DNA of 64,000 nucleotides from Pseudomonas sp. PDM15 (GTDB lineage: Bacteria > Pseudomonadota > Gammaproteobacteria > Pseudomonadales > Pseudomonadaceae), in NCBI RefSeq assembly GCF_014851565.1, contig NZ_JACVAA010000009.1, positions 82,333 to 146,332 on the forward strand, given 5' to 3'. The stretch's first letter is position 1, and each line of letters begins with the position of its first letter. Below, one piece after another: positions 25,428-33,706 of the stretch. A model generated the notes under the pieces. It was given only the letters and a program-made list of their open reading frames with translations. It ran no database searches and was not told where the DNA came from. Both the position numbers and the translations under genes were made by a program.

Positions 25428-26501
25428 TCAGTTATCGAAGCCAGGGGCGTTTTCGTACTGGGGCTCAGGCTCAGGCTCAGCCTGCGGCCCCTTGCCCTTC
25501 ACCTTTTCGGGGTCGACGCCGACCTCTGCCAGCAGCTCGGCGCTGTAGGCCGGTTGCGGGAAGCGATCAGACGGCAGCAGCAGCGGATCGAAGCGATCCT
25601 TGTTGGTGACCGACAGATGACTGATGTAGTTGAAGTCGTCCGACGGGGCGCGACGGATGTAGCACTCGGCGGCGTAGACCTGGTTCTCGTCCTGGAAGCG
25701 CTTCGCCAGGGCCACGTAGTTGTGGCCGCGCGGCGAGTTCATCATCTTCTTGGACATCTCGATGGACATCACCGGGATCATTTCCAGGACACCCTGACCG
25801 GCTTCGGCAGCCTGCAGCATTTTGGTCAGGCGGGTGTTCTTCTTCATGCCCTCGACCACCTGGGCACCGTTCTCGGCGCGGCGAACTTTCTCGCCGCCTT
25901 CTTCGACTTCGGCAGTGCCCTGCTTGATGGTGGTGAAGTCCAGCACCTGGCCGCTTTCGCTCAGCAGTCGAACGATCGGGCGGGCACGGGAGCGATCGGC
26001 AGCGCACTTGTCGGCCAGGGCCGCAACGGCACCCGGGAACTGCTCGGCGGTCAGGGTCAGCGGCTTGCCGAGACGATCCAGGGCACCCCAGTTGGTTTCC
26101 TTGCCCTTGCCGTCGGCACTGGTGCCGGCGCGATACATCGCATTACCGATGGAGAGCTCTTCGCGGCTGTTGCCGAAGAATTCGGACCAGCGAGCGATAC
26201 CGGTGGTCGGGGCGCCTTCCTTCTCCGGCTCACGAAGCCAGACGGTGCTGAGCAGCATCATGCCGCCGACCGGGACGTGGTGGTTGGATTTCGAATTGGC
26301 GAACGAGGCCAGAGTGTTGCGCTTGTCGTTCTCGGCCGCGTCACCGGAAGTGGTGAGAATTACGGAGTATTGCTTGCCCTCCAGATCGACGCCGATGACG
26401 GTATCGATCTCCTTGCTGCCCTCGGAGGCAACGTACTCCTGAACTTGCAGCATCAGGCTGTTGACGGGCTTCGACTTGTCTTGAGATTTGCGCTTGAACA
26501 T
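25428..26501 (-). CDS. Hypothetical protein between transfer operons
   Basis: A 357-residue soluble protein, not recognised. The start at 26501 has AGGAG 7 bases upstream. It begins MFKRKSQDK, contains ENDKRNTLASFANSKSN and LSIGNAMYRAG, and ends with an acidic Pro/Glu tail (EPEPEPQYENA). No signal peptide, membrane helix or catalytic motif. It is monocistronic with its own terminator, between DotL and the parM operon. Its length and strong expression signals suggest an abundant cytoplasmic protein, perhaps a DNA-associated or structural one; this is speculation. Confidence 0.6.
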   Translation of the reverse strand: MFKRKSQDKSKPVNSLMLQVQEYVASEGSKEIDTVIGVDLEGKQYSVILTTSGDAAENDKRNTLASFANSKSNHHVPVGGMMLLSTVWLREPEKEGAPTTGIARWSEFFGNSREELSIGNAMYRAGTSADGKGKETNWGALDRLGKPLTLTAEQFPGAVAALADKCAADRSRARPIVRLLSESGQVLDFTTIKQGTAEVEEGGEKVRRAENGAQVVEGMKKNTRLTKMLQAAEAGQGVLEMIPVMSIEMSKKMMNSPRGHNYVALAKRFQDENQVYAAECYIRRAPSDDFNYISHLSVTNKDRFDPLLLPSDRFPQPAYSAELLAEVGVDPEKVKGKGPQAEPEPEPQYENAPGFDN

Positions 26502-26610
26502 GGACGTGCTCCTGAGGGTATTAGCTGGCATTAGCGCCATCAAAAACCACATTAGACACGGCATAGAAAAAGCGCAAGTATCTTTTACTATCGAGTATGC
26601 GTTATAAAAC

Positions 26611-26994
26611 TCAAGGCCAGCTAAGAACCCTTCCTACAGCATTAGTCGATTGATGCTCGGGCTTGGGATAACCCAGGCTTTTCAGGACTTGACCAATGGC
26701 CTGATCGGTCATGCTGATCGGGTGATTCCAGAGGCCCACAGGGAGAGACTCAAAGGTTCTGTGCCTCACGACCATTTCCGTTACCACGGCAGCTACCTCA
26801 CGAACATTTTCGTTGGCACCCTCAATGTCGATCATTGGCCAGTCAGATTCCGCAGGAAGCAGATCCGGGTCATCGGATAGCGTCATTGCTTCCAACTCAA
26901 CCAGTGCATCAGGCACAGCAATCTCCTGGCTCGCTTGACCCAGTAGCTCCCGTGTTCTTTGCCAGTCGAGCGCACTCCCCTTCACCAACTTCAT
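26611..26994 (-). CDS. Hypothetical protein coupled to DotL
   Basis: A 127-residue acidic protein without membrane segments. Its ATG overlaps the DotL stop (ATGA) and has GGAGG upstream. Contains ELEAMTLSDDPDLLPAESDW and a helical C-terminal part with GQVLKSLGYPKPEH. Position after the coupling protein suggests that it could bind the DotL tail as an adaptor, but no similarity to IcmS, IcmW or LvgA is evident. Confidence 0.5.
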   Translation of the reverse strand: MKLVKGSALDWQRTRELLGQASQEIAVPDALVELEAMTLSDDPDLLPAESDWPMIDIEGANENVREVAAVVTEMVVRHRTFESLPVGLWNHPISMTDQAIGQVLKSLGYPKPEHQSTNAVGRVLSWP

Positions 26995-29744
26995 TGCTGC
27001 TCCTCCTTCTCGCTCGCTGCAGGGCTCGTTGCCTTCAGCGAATCGGTCATCTTGCCCTTCAGATCTGATAGCGCGCCCCGAAGCGAGTTGGCCGAAAAGT
27101 TTTTAGGGACCGGGCTCTCGGGGTATGCGTTCTGTGGATCTTCCGGATTCGCGTTCTTAACCGCAGTGTTTGCGGCTAGGCGCGCCTCCGGTAGCGTTCC
27201 CGCCCAATCAGGATCGCTACCGTTTTGTTGCATCTGCTTGACCTCTTGCATCACTGCCGCGCTCACCGCGGTGCGAGCGATCATGTTCTGCGTCGCAGTA
27301 TCCGGTGCGTGATCATCCATGCTGAACGAGATATTCGAAGGATGCACGAGCGGCTCTGGCTGCTTGTCAGTGCGGCCCGCCGAGTCAGCGTGATCGAGAA
27401 TCAGGTCAGGGGGAGCGATGTCCGGCAGAAGCGATTCATTGAATTCCGCAGGGGATGGCTTTTGTTGGCGAACCGCCTGATCGAGCAGGCTGAGCGCATC
27501 GCCTGCAGGTCGGGACGCTGCAGGTTGCGCTGCGGCGGTTGTCGCCGGTTTTACCGCCGGTGTAGTTGTTGACGCGGCCTTCTTCGCCGGTTCAGGAACA
27601 GCCAGACCAGGTACAGATTTGCGCTCTTCCTTGAAGATCTGCTCCGCTGCTTTCTGCATCGCACTGAAGATCTCTCCTCCTCTCGCCTTGCTGCTTTCCA
27701 TCGCGCTTTGGCACCAGAGGTGGAATTCATCGCCAAGGTCTATTACGGCCTCCTCGGTGGTAGGGGCATAAGACCGCACAGCCTCCTGGATCTTGTCCAG
27801 ATGCTTTCGCATAGCGATAAGCCGCTCGGCGTCTTCAACAATCCCACTCACTCCCACTGGGGTGCGCATCCGAACGAAGCTGTTCACCTGGCTTTGGGCG
27901 TTTTGTTGGATGTCGGGATAGAACATCTTCGCCTTGGTCCAGAGCTTCCCGCCGAAGTAGATATGGGCCATACCAGGGTCTTGACTAGCCAGCTGGTCAA
28001 TACGCGCGCGATCGACTTCTTGGACCTGCAACGCATCCACAGACTGGTAGCCAGTATGCATATCCGCACGTCCGCCACTCGGGCGGTCACCCCATGTACC
28101 TGCCACCGAGACAAGCTTCTTGCCGCAGGTGTCTACCAGGAGTTTCACGGTGTTGGGATCAAACGTTTTCAAGAAAATTTTCGTACTGGTGTTCGCGTTG
28201 ACTCGATCAGCCTCCACTTCAGAGCCCTTTTTGAAAGACGCCCAGTCCTGGCCGCTGAAGCAAGCGAACACGCCCATGGAGCGAATCTGGGCTACCACGT
28301 CCCCGAAGCCTTCCACGCAGTAGCTGCCATATTCGTCCAGGAACAGTCCGTAGGGGACTCGTTTGCCGATCGGCCGGCCATCGATGAGGATCTTCTTGAG
28401 ACCGGTCAGCTGGCCACCGCCGATGATGGGAAGCATGGCGTTACGCATGCTGGTAACCACCATCCGGCCGAGCTGTTTCAGCGATTCTGGCGACTTTTCC
28501 AACGCAGGCAGCATGATGTAGACGGTACGACGCTGGTTGATAACGTCGATCCAATCGATCTCGGAGATGTCGGTGCCGGTGATGTACCCGTAGGTTCCGG
28601 AGAGCAGCGACAGCACCCGGGTGAACTGCATTTGCAGGAAGCCCAGCTGCTCCGACATGCGGCCCATGCACTGCTCTTTCGCCTGAGGCTGAGTCGCCTT
28701 CTGCCAAGCCGAGTAACCAGGCAGGTCGTTGAGGAACAGCTGCGCCTCGTCACGGACACGCTGGGAATAGATCGTGTTCTGCGGGAGCTCAAGCAGTTTC
28801 TGCAGTGTCATCCGCCGGCGCAGGTCGTCGGCGACGATTGTTTCACCGCGCAAATCGCGATCTTCACAGGCAGCCCGGATAATCACGTTGAAGAGGGCTT
28901 CGGCGCGCCCCCTCCACATGTCGTCGTTACCGCCGCCAGAACCACCGCCCATCATCGAGCTGGTCATTTCAGACAGGCTATCTGCCGAGGCGATCTCGAA
29001 AATGTTCGTTGTGTTCGAGCGCTTGGTGTTCGCTCCACCAGATGTCAGGTAGTTGATCACCAGCAGTTGACGCTCAAGGCCAAAGTGGCGCGCGAGTGTA
29101 TAGAGCATGAACCAGGTGGTGATGTCAGCCTTACCGTCGCAGAAGATCCCGCCGCTGCCCTGGGCCATCAGCTGCGCGATCATGCCGAGAATGGCCTGAG
29201 TCTTACCGGAACCTGTAGTTCCGATAAGCAGAATGTGGCGAACCAGCAGATCCATGGATGTCCAGATCTGCGCGCCACCGTTATCCATATCGGAGCCGAG
29301 ATAGAGGATGCCGTCCCCCATCATCTCGGTAGGATCCTTGAGGAAAAGCAGGCTGCCGACGACTGGAATCGTCTTCAGCATGTTCACCTTTCTAACGACC
29401 CCCAAGGCGTCTTTCACCAACGGCGCCTGCTGAACCTTGAACAGCTTCTTGTGCAGCGGTGAAGCCTTGCAGACGTAGGACGGCGTACAGAGAGGCCATT
29501 GGTGAGGCTGCTTCGTCGCCACAAACGCGCCGTAGGCAGCCGCGCCTACGCCTGCAGTGACCTCGAATAATCCAGGCGCGGCCAGCGAGATGAGGCCGGC
29601 GCCCATCATTAGGGGCGGAGCGTATTCCTGGATGGCATAGTTCATCCGCTCCGCGGCAGTGAGGTTCTCGCGAATATAGCGGTTGTAGTCGAGCTCTTTG
29701 GCCGTTTCGCTGTAGCGATTGTTCGGCTTGCGTGCAATAGCCAT
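26991..29744 (-). CDS. dotL: DotL/IcmO/TrbC coupling ATPase
   Basis: A 917-residue type IV coupling protein (VirD4/FtsK-like) that brings DNA or protein substrates to the channel. Two N-terminal membrane helices (about residues 44-85), Walker A GTTGSGKTQAIL (about 172-183), a conserved GIFCDGKAD strand soon after, and Walker B-like GLFLDEYGSY (about residue 470). The C-terminal 200 residues are low-complexity and charged, matching the flexible tail of DotL that recruits adaptors. It follows DotM with a 9-base gap, the same pair as icmP-icmO in Legionella (trbA-trbC in R64). Confidence 0.93.
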   Translation of the reverse strand: MAIARKPNNRYSETAKELDYNRYIRENLTAAERMNYAIQEYAPPLMMGAGLISLAAPGLFEVTAGVGAAAYGAFVATKQPHQWPLCTPSYVCKASPLHKKLFKVQQAPLVKDALGVVRKVNMLKTIPVVGSLLFLKDPTEMMGDGILYLGSDMDNGGAQIWTSMDLLVRHILLIGTTGSGKTQAILGMIAQLMAQGSGGIFCDGKADITTWFMLYTLARHFGLERQLLVINYLTSGGANTKRSNTTNIFEIASADSLSEMTSSMMGGGSGGGNDDMWRGRAEALFNVIIRAACEDRDLRGETIVADDLRRRMTLQKLLELPQNTIYSQRVRDEAQLFLNDLPGYSAWQKATQPQAKEQCMGRMSEQLGFLQMQFTRVLSLLSGTYGYITGTDISEIDWIDVINQRRTVYIMLPALEKSPESLKQLGRMVVTSMRNAMLPIIGGGQLTGLKKILIDGRPIGKRVPYGLFLDEYGSYCVEGFGDVVAQIRSMGVFACFSGQDWASFKKGSEVEADRVNANTSTKIFLKTFDPNTVKLLVDTCGKKLVSVAGTWGDRPSGGRADMHTGYQSVDALQVQEVDRARIDQLASQDPGMAHIYFGGKLWTKAKMFYPDIQQNAQSQVNSFVRMRTPVGVSGIVEDAERLIAMRKHLDKIQEAVRSYAPTTEEAVIDLGDEFHLWCQSAMESSKARGGEIFSAMQKAAEQIFKEERKSVPGLAVPEPAKKAASTTTPAVKPATTAAAQPAASRPAGDALSLLDQAVRQQKPSPAEFNESLLPDIAPPDLILDHADSAGRTDKQPEPLVHPSNISFSMDDHAPDTATQNMIARTAVSAAVMQEVKQMQQNGSDPDWAGTLPEARLAANTAVKNANPEDPQNAYPESPVPKNFSANSLRGALSDLKGKMTDSLKATSPAASEKEEQQ

Positions 29745-29753
29745 TGTTCGTCC

Positions 29754-30860
29754 TTACAGCCAAGGATCAAAGGATGCCCAGATGTCGTCGCTTTCGACCC
29801 ACGGGCGCTCGTAGGGATCAGTCTTGAGAGCTTCTTCCAACCAGTCTGCGGCCCACTTTCCGCCCGCATCCTTCTCCGGCTTCATGGTCCCCTTCGAGGC
29901 ATTGAAAATCTCAACCTCATGACGGAACTGCCCCATGATTCCGGAGCCGGCCACGAAGCTCGTGCGTCGCCCGCAAGAACTGACGGCATCAAAGAAGGCG
30001 ACATCCTGATAGCGAAGGAAAGCGAGTGGACCGTAGTCGACGATCATGACCCGACCCATCATTCGGATAAGGCCAATGATCACGGTCTTCTCATAAAGAT
30101 GACCCTTGGTTGCGGCCTGAGAGGCGGCTTTGCGATCCTGGGCGGGGAGCTGGCTGATGAGAGCTTTCCAAACGCGGCCGTACTTACCCTTCTCCAAAGC
30201 TTCGACCGTCGTGAACTCTTGGCCCAGGGTTTGATTGAAAATAGCCGCGGCCTTCTCTTTGTCGAAGCGTTTGATTTTCTTCTGCTCATCAAGCTCGAAC
30301 AGCTGGTAGATCTCGGCCATGCGCCAAGGCGTGAGCGGCGCCTGAAGTGCAATCTTCCCGTTGAACAGGTCGAGCTTGCTCGCATCAATGATGTCGTTCA
30401 TCCACTCGCGCCCGGGTATGCGCTTCAGGGTTTGCACGATCGCCGGAATCCCCTTGATCACACGAAACATCTCGGGATCTTCCATGCGAGAGTGCTTGAA
30501 ACAGCGGAACCCGAGGTAAATGAAGAGAGGGCCCGCAATAGCTGTCGTCAGCCGATGCACATAGTCGCCATAGCGCTTCGCTTCTGTGTAACCCAGCGAT
30601 TTCAGTTGCTCCGGCGAGAGGCTTTCCAGGTAGGCCGGGATCTTGGCAATGATCTGCGGGTCGCGCTTCATTATCGGCATCAGCTGCTGGCCAAGGTCAG
30701 TTGCAGCGAGCCACGCCCAACCGTGACTGACTGGAACTATGAGCGCTTGCCAGACTGAAAGAATGCGATCCGAGAAGTGGAAGATGAGGAACAATACAGC
30801 CGCCAGGGTGATCATGATCGAGATCGCGCCGGCGTCATCGCTGCCACTATTGCCGTTCAT
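29754..30860 (-). CDS. dotM: DotM/IcmP/TrbA coupling-complex protein
   Basis: A 368-residue inner-membrane protein. Membrane segments near residues 14-30 and about 113-122, then a large cytoplasmic domain. DotM-like features: PGREWMNDIIDASKLD, ALQAPLTPWRMAEI, and the late basic RYQDVAFFDAVSSCGRRTSF patch. With DotL and DotN it forms the type IV coupling complex. It is followed by DotL and preceded by two unknown genes and DotN. Confidence 0.88.
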   Translation of the reverse strand: MNGNSGSDDAGAISIMITLAAVLFLIFHFSDRILSVWQALIVPVSHGWAWLAATDLGQQLMPIMKRDPQIIAKIPAYLESLSPEQLKSLGYTEAKRYGDYVHRLTTAIAGPLFIYLGFRCFKHSRMEDPEMFRVIKGIPAIVQTLKRIPGREWMNDIIDASKLDLFNGKIALQAPLTPWRMAEIYQLFELDEQKKIKRFDKEKAAAIFNQTLGQEFTTVEALEKGKYGRVWKALISQLPAQDRKAASQAATKGHLYEKTVIIGLIRMMGRVMIVDYGPLAFLRYQDVAFFDAVSSCGRRTSFVAGSGIMGQFRHEVEIFNASKGTMKPEKDAGGKWAADWLEEALKTDPYERPWVESDDIWASFDPWL

Positions 30861-30882
30861 AGGGTGGTCTCTCGGTGGGCGC

Positions 30883-31737
30883 TTATGGGTTCAGAGTGCT
30901 GTCGAGCTCGGACTGAGAGTCGAGCAGCTGCTGCATGTTGGCGGCCATGCCAATGCAGAGGTTTACCGCCTCCTCCACGCGCTTAAAGAAGGCTTCCAGT
31001 GGCCAGGTGCGCAGACGCTCAGCTTCAGAGCGGAATTTCGCGGGATCTGAGCTCAGCGACGCGAAAAGTTTCGTTGCTGCGGTTATCTCGGAGTCCCAAA
31101 GGATGGGGTAGTAGTCAGAGCACACGCGGATCAGCGTTTTGATCGCGGGAGTGTGATTCTGCACCCGTAAACGAGCAGCCTGCTCGCCGACCACCTTGGC
31201 CAGGTGATTGGTCATCTCGCGGCACAACGCCACTGTCTGGTGACCAAGAGACGCTTTTTCGCGCATCGCAAGCATGATGCCGGTTGTTGCTGCCACCGCA
31301 TTGTTCAGTCGCTCAGATTGATCTTCGCCTTGGGTGAACGGTTCGGCGTTCAAGGCATCCATCAACTGTAAGCCGCCGGCGACTGCATGTTCGGCCAGGG
31401 CTGCCATATCCGCGGCCGAAAGGTCACTTCCATGCCGCCAGTGCATCGCTACGAGCCCCACGATCTCCCGGGCTACCAGGTAGCGGTTCGTTGGCGTGAG
31501 CGGCGCTTCGACATTCAGGTTTTTCAGTATCCGGTCCGCGAGATCGAGTGTCCTGAACAGCAGCTTGGATTGCGCCTTGACGATTTCCTCACCGGATACG
31601 TCCTCGCCCAGGCCGGGCCTGATCAACGAAGCCAGCATCAGCGGCTCGACCAGCTTCAAGCTGGCCACACACTTCTGCAGGTTTGCTTCGCTCAGCTGTT
31701 CATTTGCCTGACCGGCATAGTCATCGCGCTGGAGCAT
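30883..31737 (-). CDS. Hypothetical helical protein between DotN and DotM
   Basis: A 284-residue all-alpha cytoplasmic protein (LKLVEPLMLASLIRPGLG; LVAREIVGLVAMHWRHG; AEHAVAGGLQLMDAL) with no motif recognised. GGAGG lies 6 bases upstream of the ATG. It overlaps the preceding gene by 17 bases. Because it sits inside the DotN-DotM-DotL run it is a candidate new subunit of the coupling complex, in the place where effector systems have IcmS/IcmW-type adaptors elsewhere in their gene set. Confidence 0.55.
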   Translation of the reverse strand: MLQRDDYAGQANEQLSEANLQKCVASLKLVEPLMLASLIRPGLGEDVSGEEIVKAQSKLLFRTLDLADRILKNLNVEAPLTPTNRYLVAREIVGLVAMHWRHGSDLSAADMAALAEHAVAGGLQLMDALNAEPFTQGEDQSERLNNAVAATTGIMLAMREKASLGHQTVALCREMTNHLAKVVGEQAARLRVQNHTPAIKTLIRVCSDYYPILWDSEITAATKLFASLSSDPAKFRSEAERLRTWPLEAFFKRVEEAVNLCIGMAANMQQLLDSQSELDSTLNP

Positions 31738-32203
31738 ATGCTGCCTCCGGTGCCACTTCGCGATCGACTTGCGGTGACTTCAACCAGGTATCACTCATCA
31801 GAGGCATAGCCCAGTGAGCTGCAGCTTCGGGCTCGATCATCTGCCCTACTTCGGCTTTGGCTACCTCGGGGCAGCAAGCCATGACAACCTCGCGTGCATC
31901 TGCTCGCCACTGGCCGCCATCAATCATTTTGCTCTTGGCGTAACGCAGAGCGAGCAACACGAGCGGGGCGGGCGCAAGTTGCTGCGCCGCACCGTCGCCC
32001 TGGACAACCGTGAGCCCCTGATCCACCCGCTTGAAACCGTCGGAGATCGCATTCGATTCCACCAGCAGATTGCAGATGCTGTTGACCAGGTACGCCAGCA
32101 GTGCGGGATTACCCGATCGCGTGCGCATATCGAGAGCCCATGGCTGACCTGCGCTGGTCATCATGCACAGGTCTGCGAACGACGAATATTTTCGATCCAT
32201 CAT
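31721..32203 (-). CDS. Hypothetical protein after DotN
   Basis: A 160-residue protein of mixed character (LLAYLVNSICNLLVESNAI; LVLLALRYAKSKMI). No signal peptide. Starts at ATGATG with GGGAG 6 bases upstream and overlaps DotN by 4 bases, so it is coupled to it. Unknown family; possible partner of the 30883 protein. Confidence 0.5.
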   Translation of the reverse strand: MMDRKYSSFADLCMMTSAGQPWALDMRTRSGNPALLAYLVNSICNLLVESNAISDGFKRVDQGLTVVQGDGAAQQLAPAPLVLLALRYAKSKMIDGGQWRADAREVVMACCPEVAKAEVGQMIEPEAAAHWAMPLMSDTWLKSPQVDREVAPEAAYAPAR

Positions 32204-32856
32204 GCTGGACTCCCTAGACGTTGTTTCATGACAGAAACCCAGTATTTGCGGCGCTCAAGCTCATGTGCCTCGGCCGCGTTCGCCGGATTGAGGTCTTGCA
32301 TTCGACGATGAATGAGTCGTACGCCCCCAATGAGGTCGCCGCGCTTGGCGTACTCCTCGTTGTTCATGGAGGCGAGTATCTCGGCCATATCGCTCAACTC
32401 AGACGAGCCAAAGACTCGCTCAGCAGTTGCGATGCAGTTGGTCAGGTACTCTTCGAAGTTGTATGCCCACTGTATGAAGTGGGGCTTTGCGTTAGCTCCA
32501 TGAGCAGTCACCCAGTCATAGAAACGGGTGGCCTGATTCAGGAAGGCCTGTGGCGGCATCGGTTTGGATCGATCTGTCGAGATCCCGGCGTATCCAAGTT
32601 CATAGACGCCCGCGAGGCCTATGTGATGTGAGCGGTGGCACCATGCACATAGGGTGATGATGTTGGCCGGATCGTTGTTGGTATGGTCATCGTCTTTGTG
32701 ATGACCTTCCTGGAAGCGATCAGCCTGCCAAGCGCACTCCTGACAGGTGGAGTGATCCCTGGAAATGGCTTTGCTCCGGGCGTCGAGATACACCTTGTCG
32801 TTGTGAATCTCTTCTTCACGCCAGTTGCCTCGTTTTACGCCCAAGAGCAAAGCCAT
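32200..32856 (-). CDS. dotN: DotN/IcmJ-like HNH-domain protein
   Basis: A 218-residue protein aligned in position and sequence with IcmJ/DotN of Legionella: after a short N-terminus, RDHSTCQECAWQA (Cys38, Cys41), TNND, then ITLCAWCHRSHH (Cys70, Cys73). Unlike my recollection of Legionella IcmJ, the HNH residues are all present here: His52-His53, Asn65, His74 and His77-78, so nuclease activity is possible. Gene order DotG-DotF-DotE-DotP-DotN equals icmE-icmG-icmC-icmD-icmJ. The start at 32856 gives an 8-base spacer from GGAG; ATG 32862 is the alternative. A plain HNH endonuclease is the other reading. Confidence 0.75.
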   Translation of the reverse strand: MALLLGVKRGNWREEEIHNDKVYLDARSKAISRDHSTCQECAWQADRFQEGHHKDDDHTNNDPANIITLCAWCHRSHHIGLAGVYELGYAGISTDRSKPMPPQAFLNQATRFYDWVTAHGANAKPHFIQWAYNFEEYLTNCIATAERVFGSSELSDMAEILASMNNEEYAKRGDLIGGVRLIHRRMQDLNPANAAEAHELERRKYWVSVMKQRLGSPA

Positions 32857-32868
32857 CGCCATCGCTCC

Positions 32869-33243
32869 TCACACGCCCGGGAGCAGGGTCGCGCCACCCA
32901 TGCCGAGGAAGGACGGCAGGAAGTAAGCGCCCACGCCGGCGACACCGTAACCGAAGGTTTTGCCGGGCTTTGCTTCAGGATCGTTCCCTTTCTGCACCTT
33001 GGACCAGTTGTCCCAGGCCTTGTAGGCAAAGAAGATGCCCGCGATCTGCGACGCGTTCAGCAGTAGCAGGGGCAGGCCCGAAATGTTCTGGTTGAGGTTG
33101 TTGATGCTGTCACCAGCCTGGATGCCAGTGTTAGCGCCGATGGGGTTCGAGCTGGCCGCGGCCATGGCGCTCATCATCATCGAGCCGGCGGCGATCTGGG
33201 TTTTCCAGTACAGGTTGACGGACATGTCTTTCAACTTTTTCAT
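32869..33243 (-). CDS. dotP: DotP/IcmD-like membrane protein
   Basis: A 124-residue protein with a signal-like first helix (residues 14-31) and hydrophobic segments near 56-73 and 97-120. Size, topology and position between DotE-like and DotN genes match IcmD/DotP (132 residues). Contains ISGLPLLLLNASQIAGIFF and a Gly-rich GVAGVGAYFLPSFLGMGG. These small pilin-like membrane proteins are essential in Dot/Icm systems, but their exact place is unclear. Confidence 0.65.
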   Translation of the reverse strand: MKKLKDMSVNLYWKTQIAAGSMMMSAMAAASSNPIGANTGIQAGDSINNLNQNISGLPLLLLNASQIAGIFFAYKAWDNWSKVQKGNDPEAKPGKTFGYGVAGVGAYFLPSFLGMGGATLLPGV

Positions 33244-33262
33244 GGTGAAGCTCCTGGGGTGG

Positions 33263-33706
33263 TTAGGACATCAAGCCCATCATCAGCTCAGCGTCATAAA
33301 CGAGCCGGCCAAAGTCGGGGATCATCGGAATGGTGTTGTGGACCATGCTGAAAAAGGTGCGAGAGTGGTAAGCAACGACTCCTGCAAAGAAGTGGGAGGC
33401 AACGCTTCCCATGTTTTCTTGCTGGCCAGCTCCTCGCCCCGAGACAACTCGCGAATAGATGAGTACCGACTTCAGGGCGTAGTAGACCCCGAAGATCAGA
33501 ACGAGAGATTCGAAGAGCCGCCCCAAGTCAGCAGCCATGCGCGCGGCGCTGGCGGACGACCCAGAGCTTCCACCACCGATAGCCCCACCGTTCAGCACAT
33601 CGTCCATCCCTGCCATGGCATACAGAGGCATCAACGCAAGGCAGACGGCACCAAGTAGGGCCGCGTAGCGGTTCACGATCGCTTGCTTAACGGAATTCAT
33701 GGCCAT
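33263..33706 (-). CDS. dotE: DotE/IcmC-like membrane protein
   Basis: A 147-residue protein: signal-like helix (about 14-32), Gly/Ser stretch GGGSSGSSASAA, then a hydrophobic segment LVLIFGVYYALKSVLIY and a second weaker one. Related in style to the downstream DotP-like gene. Position after DotF agrees with icmC/dotE. It overlaps DotF by 20 bases and has GGAG 9 bases before the ATG. Confidence 0.6.
   Translation of the reverse strand: MAMNSVKQAIVNRYAALLGAVCLALMPLYAMAGMDDVLNGGAIGGGSSGSSASAARMAADLGRLFESLVLIFGVYYALKSVLIYSRVVSGRGAGQQENMGSVASHFFAGVVAYHSRTFFSMVHNTIPMIPDFGRLVYDAELMMGLMS

Noticed and set aside
27708..29462. 584-codon plus-strand open frame
   Set aside because: Antisense to DotL, whose Walker motifs and operon position are clear; the product has unnatural His/Arg-rich composition.
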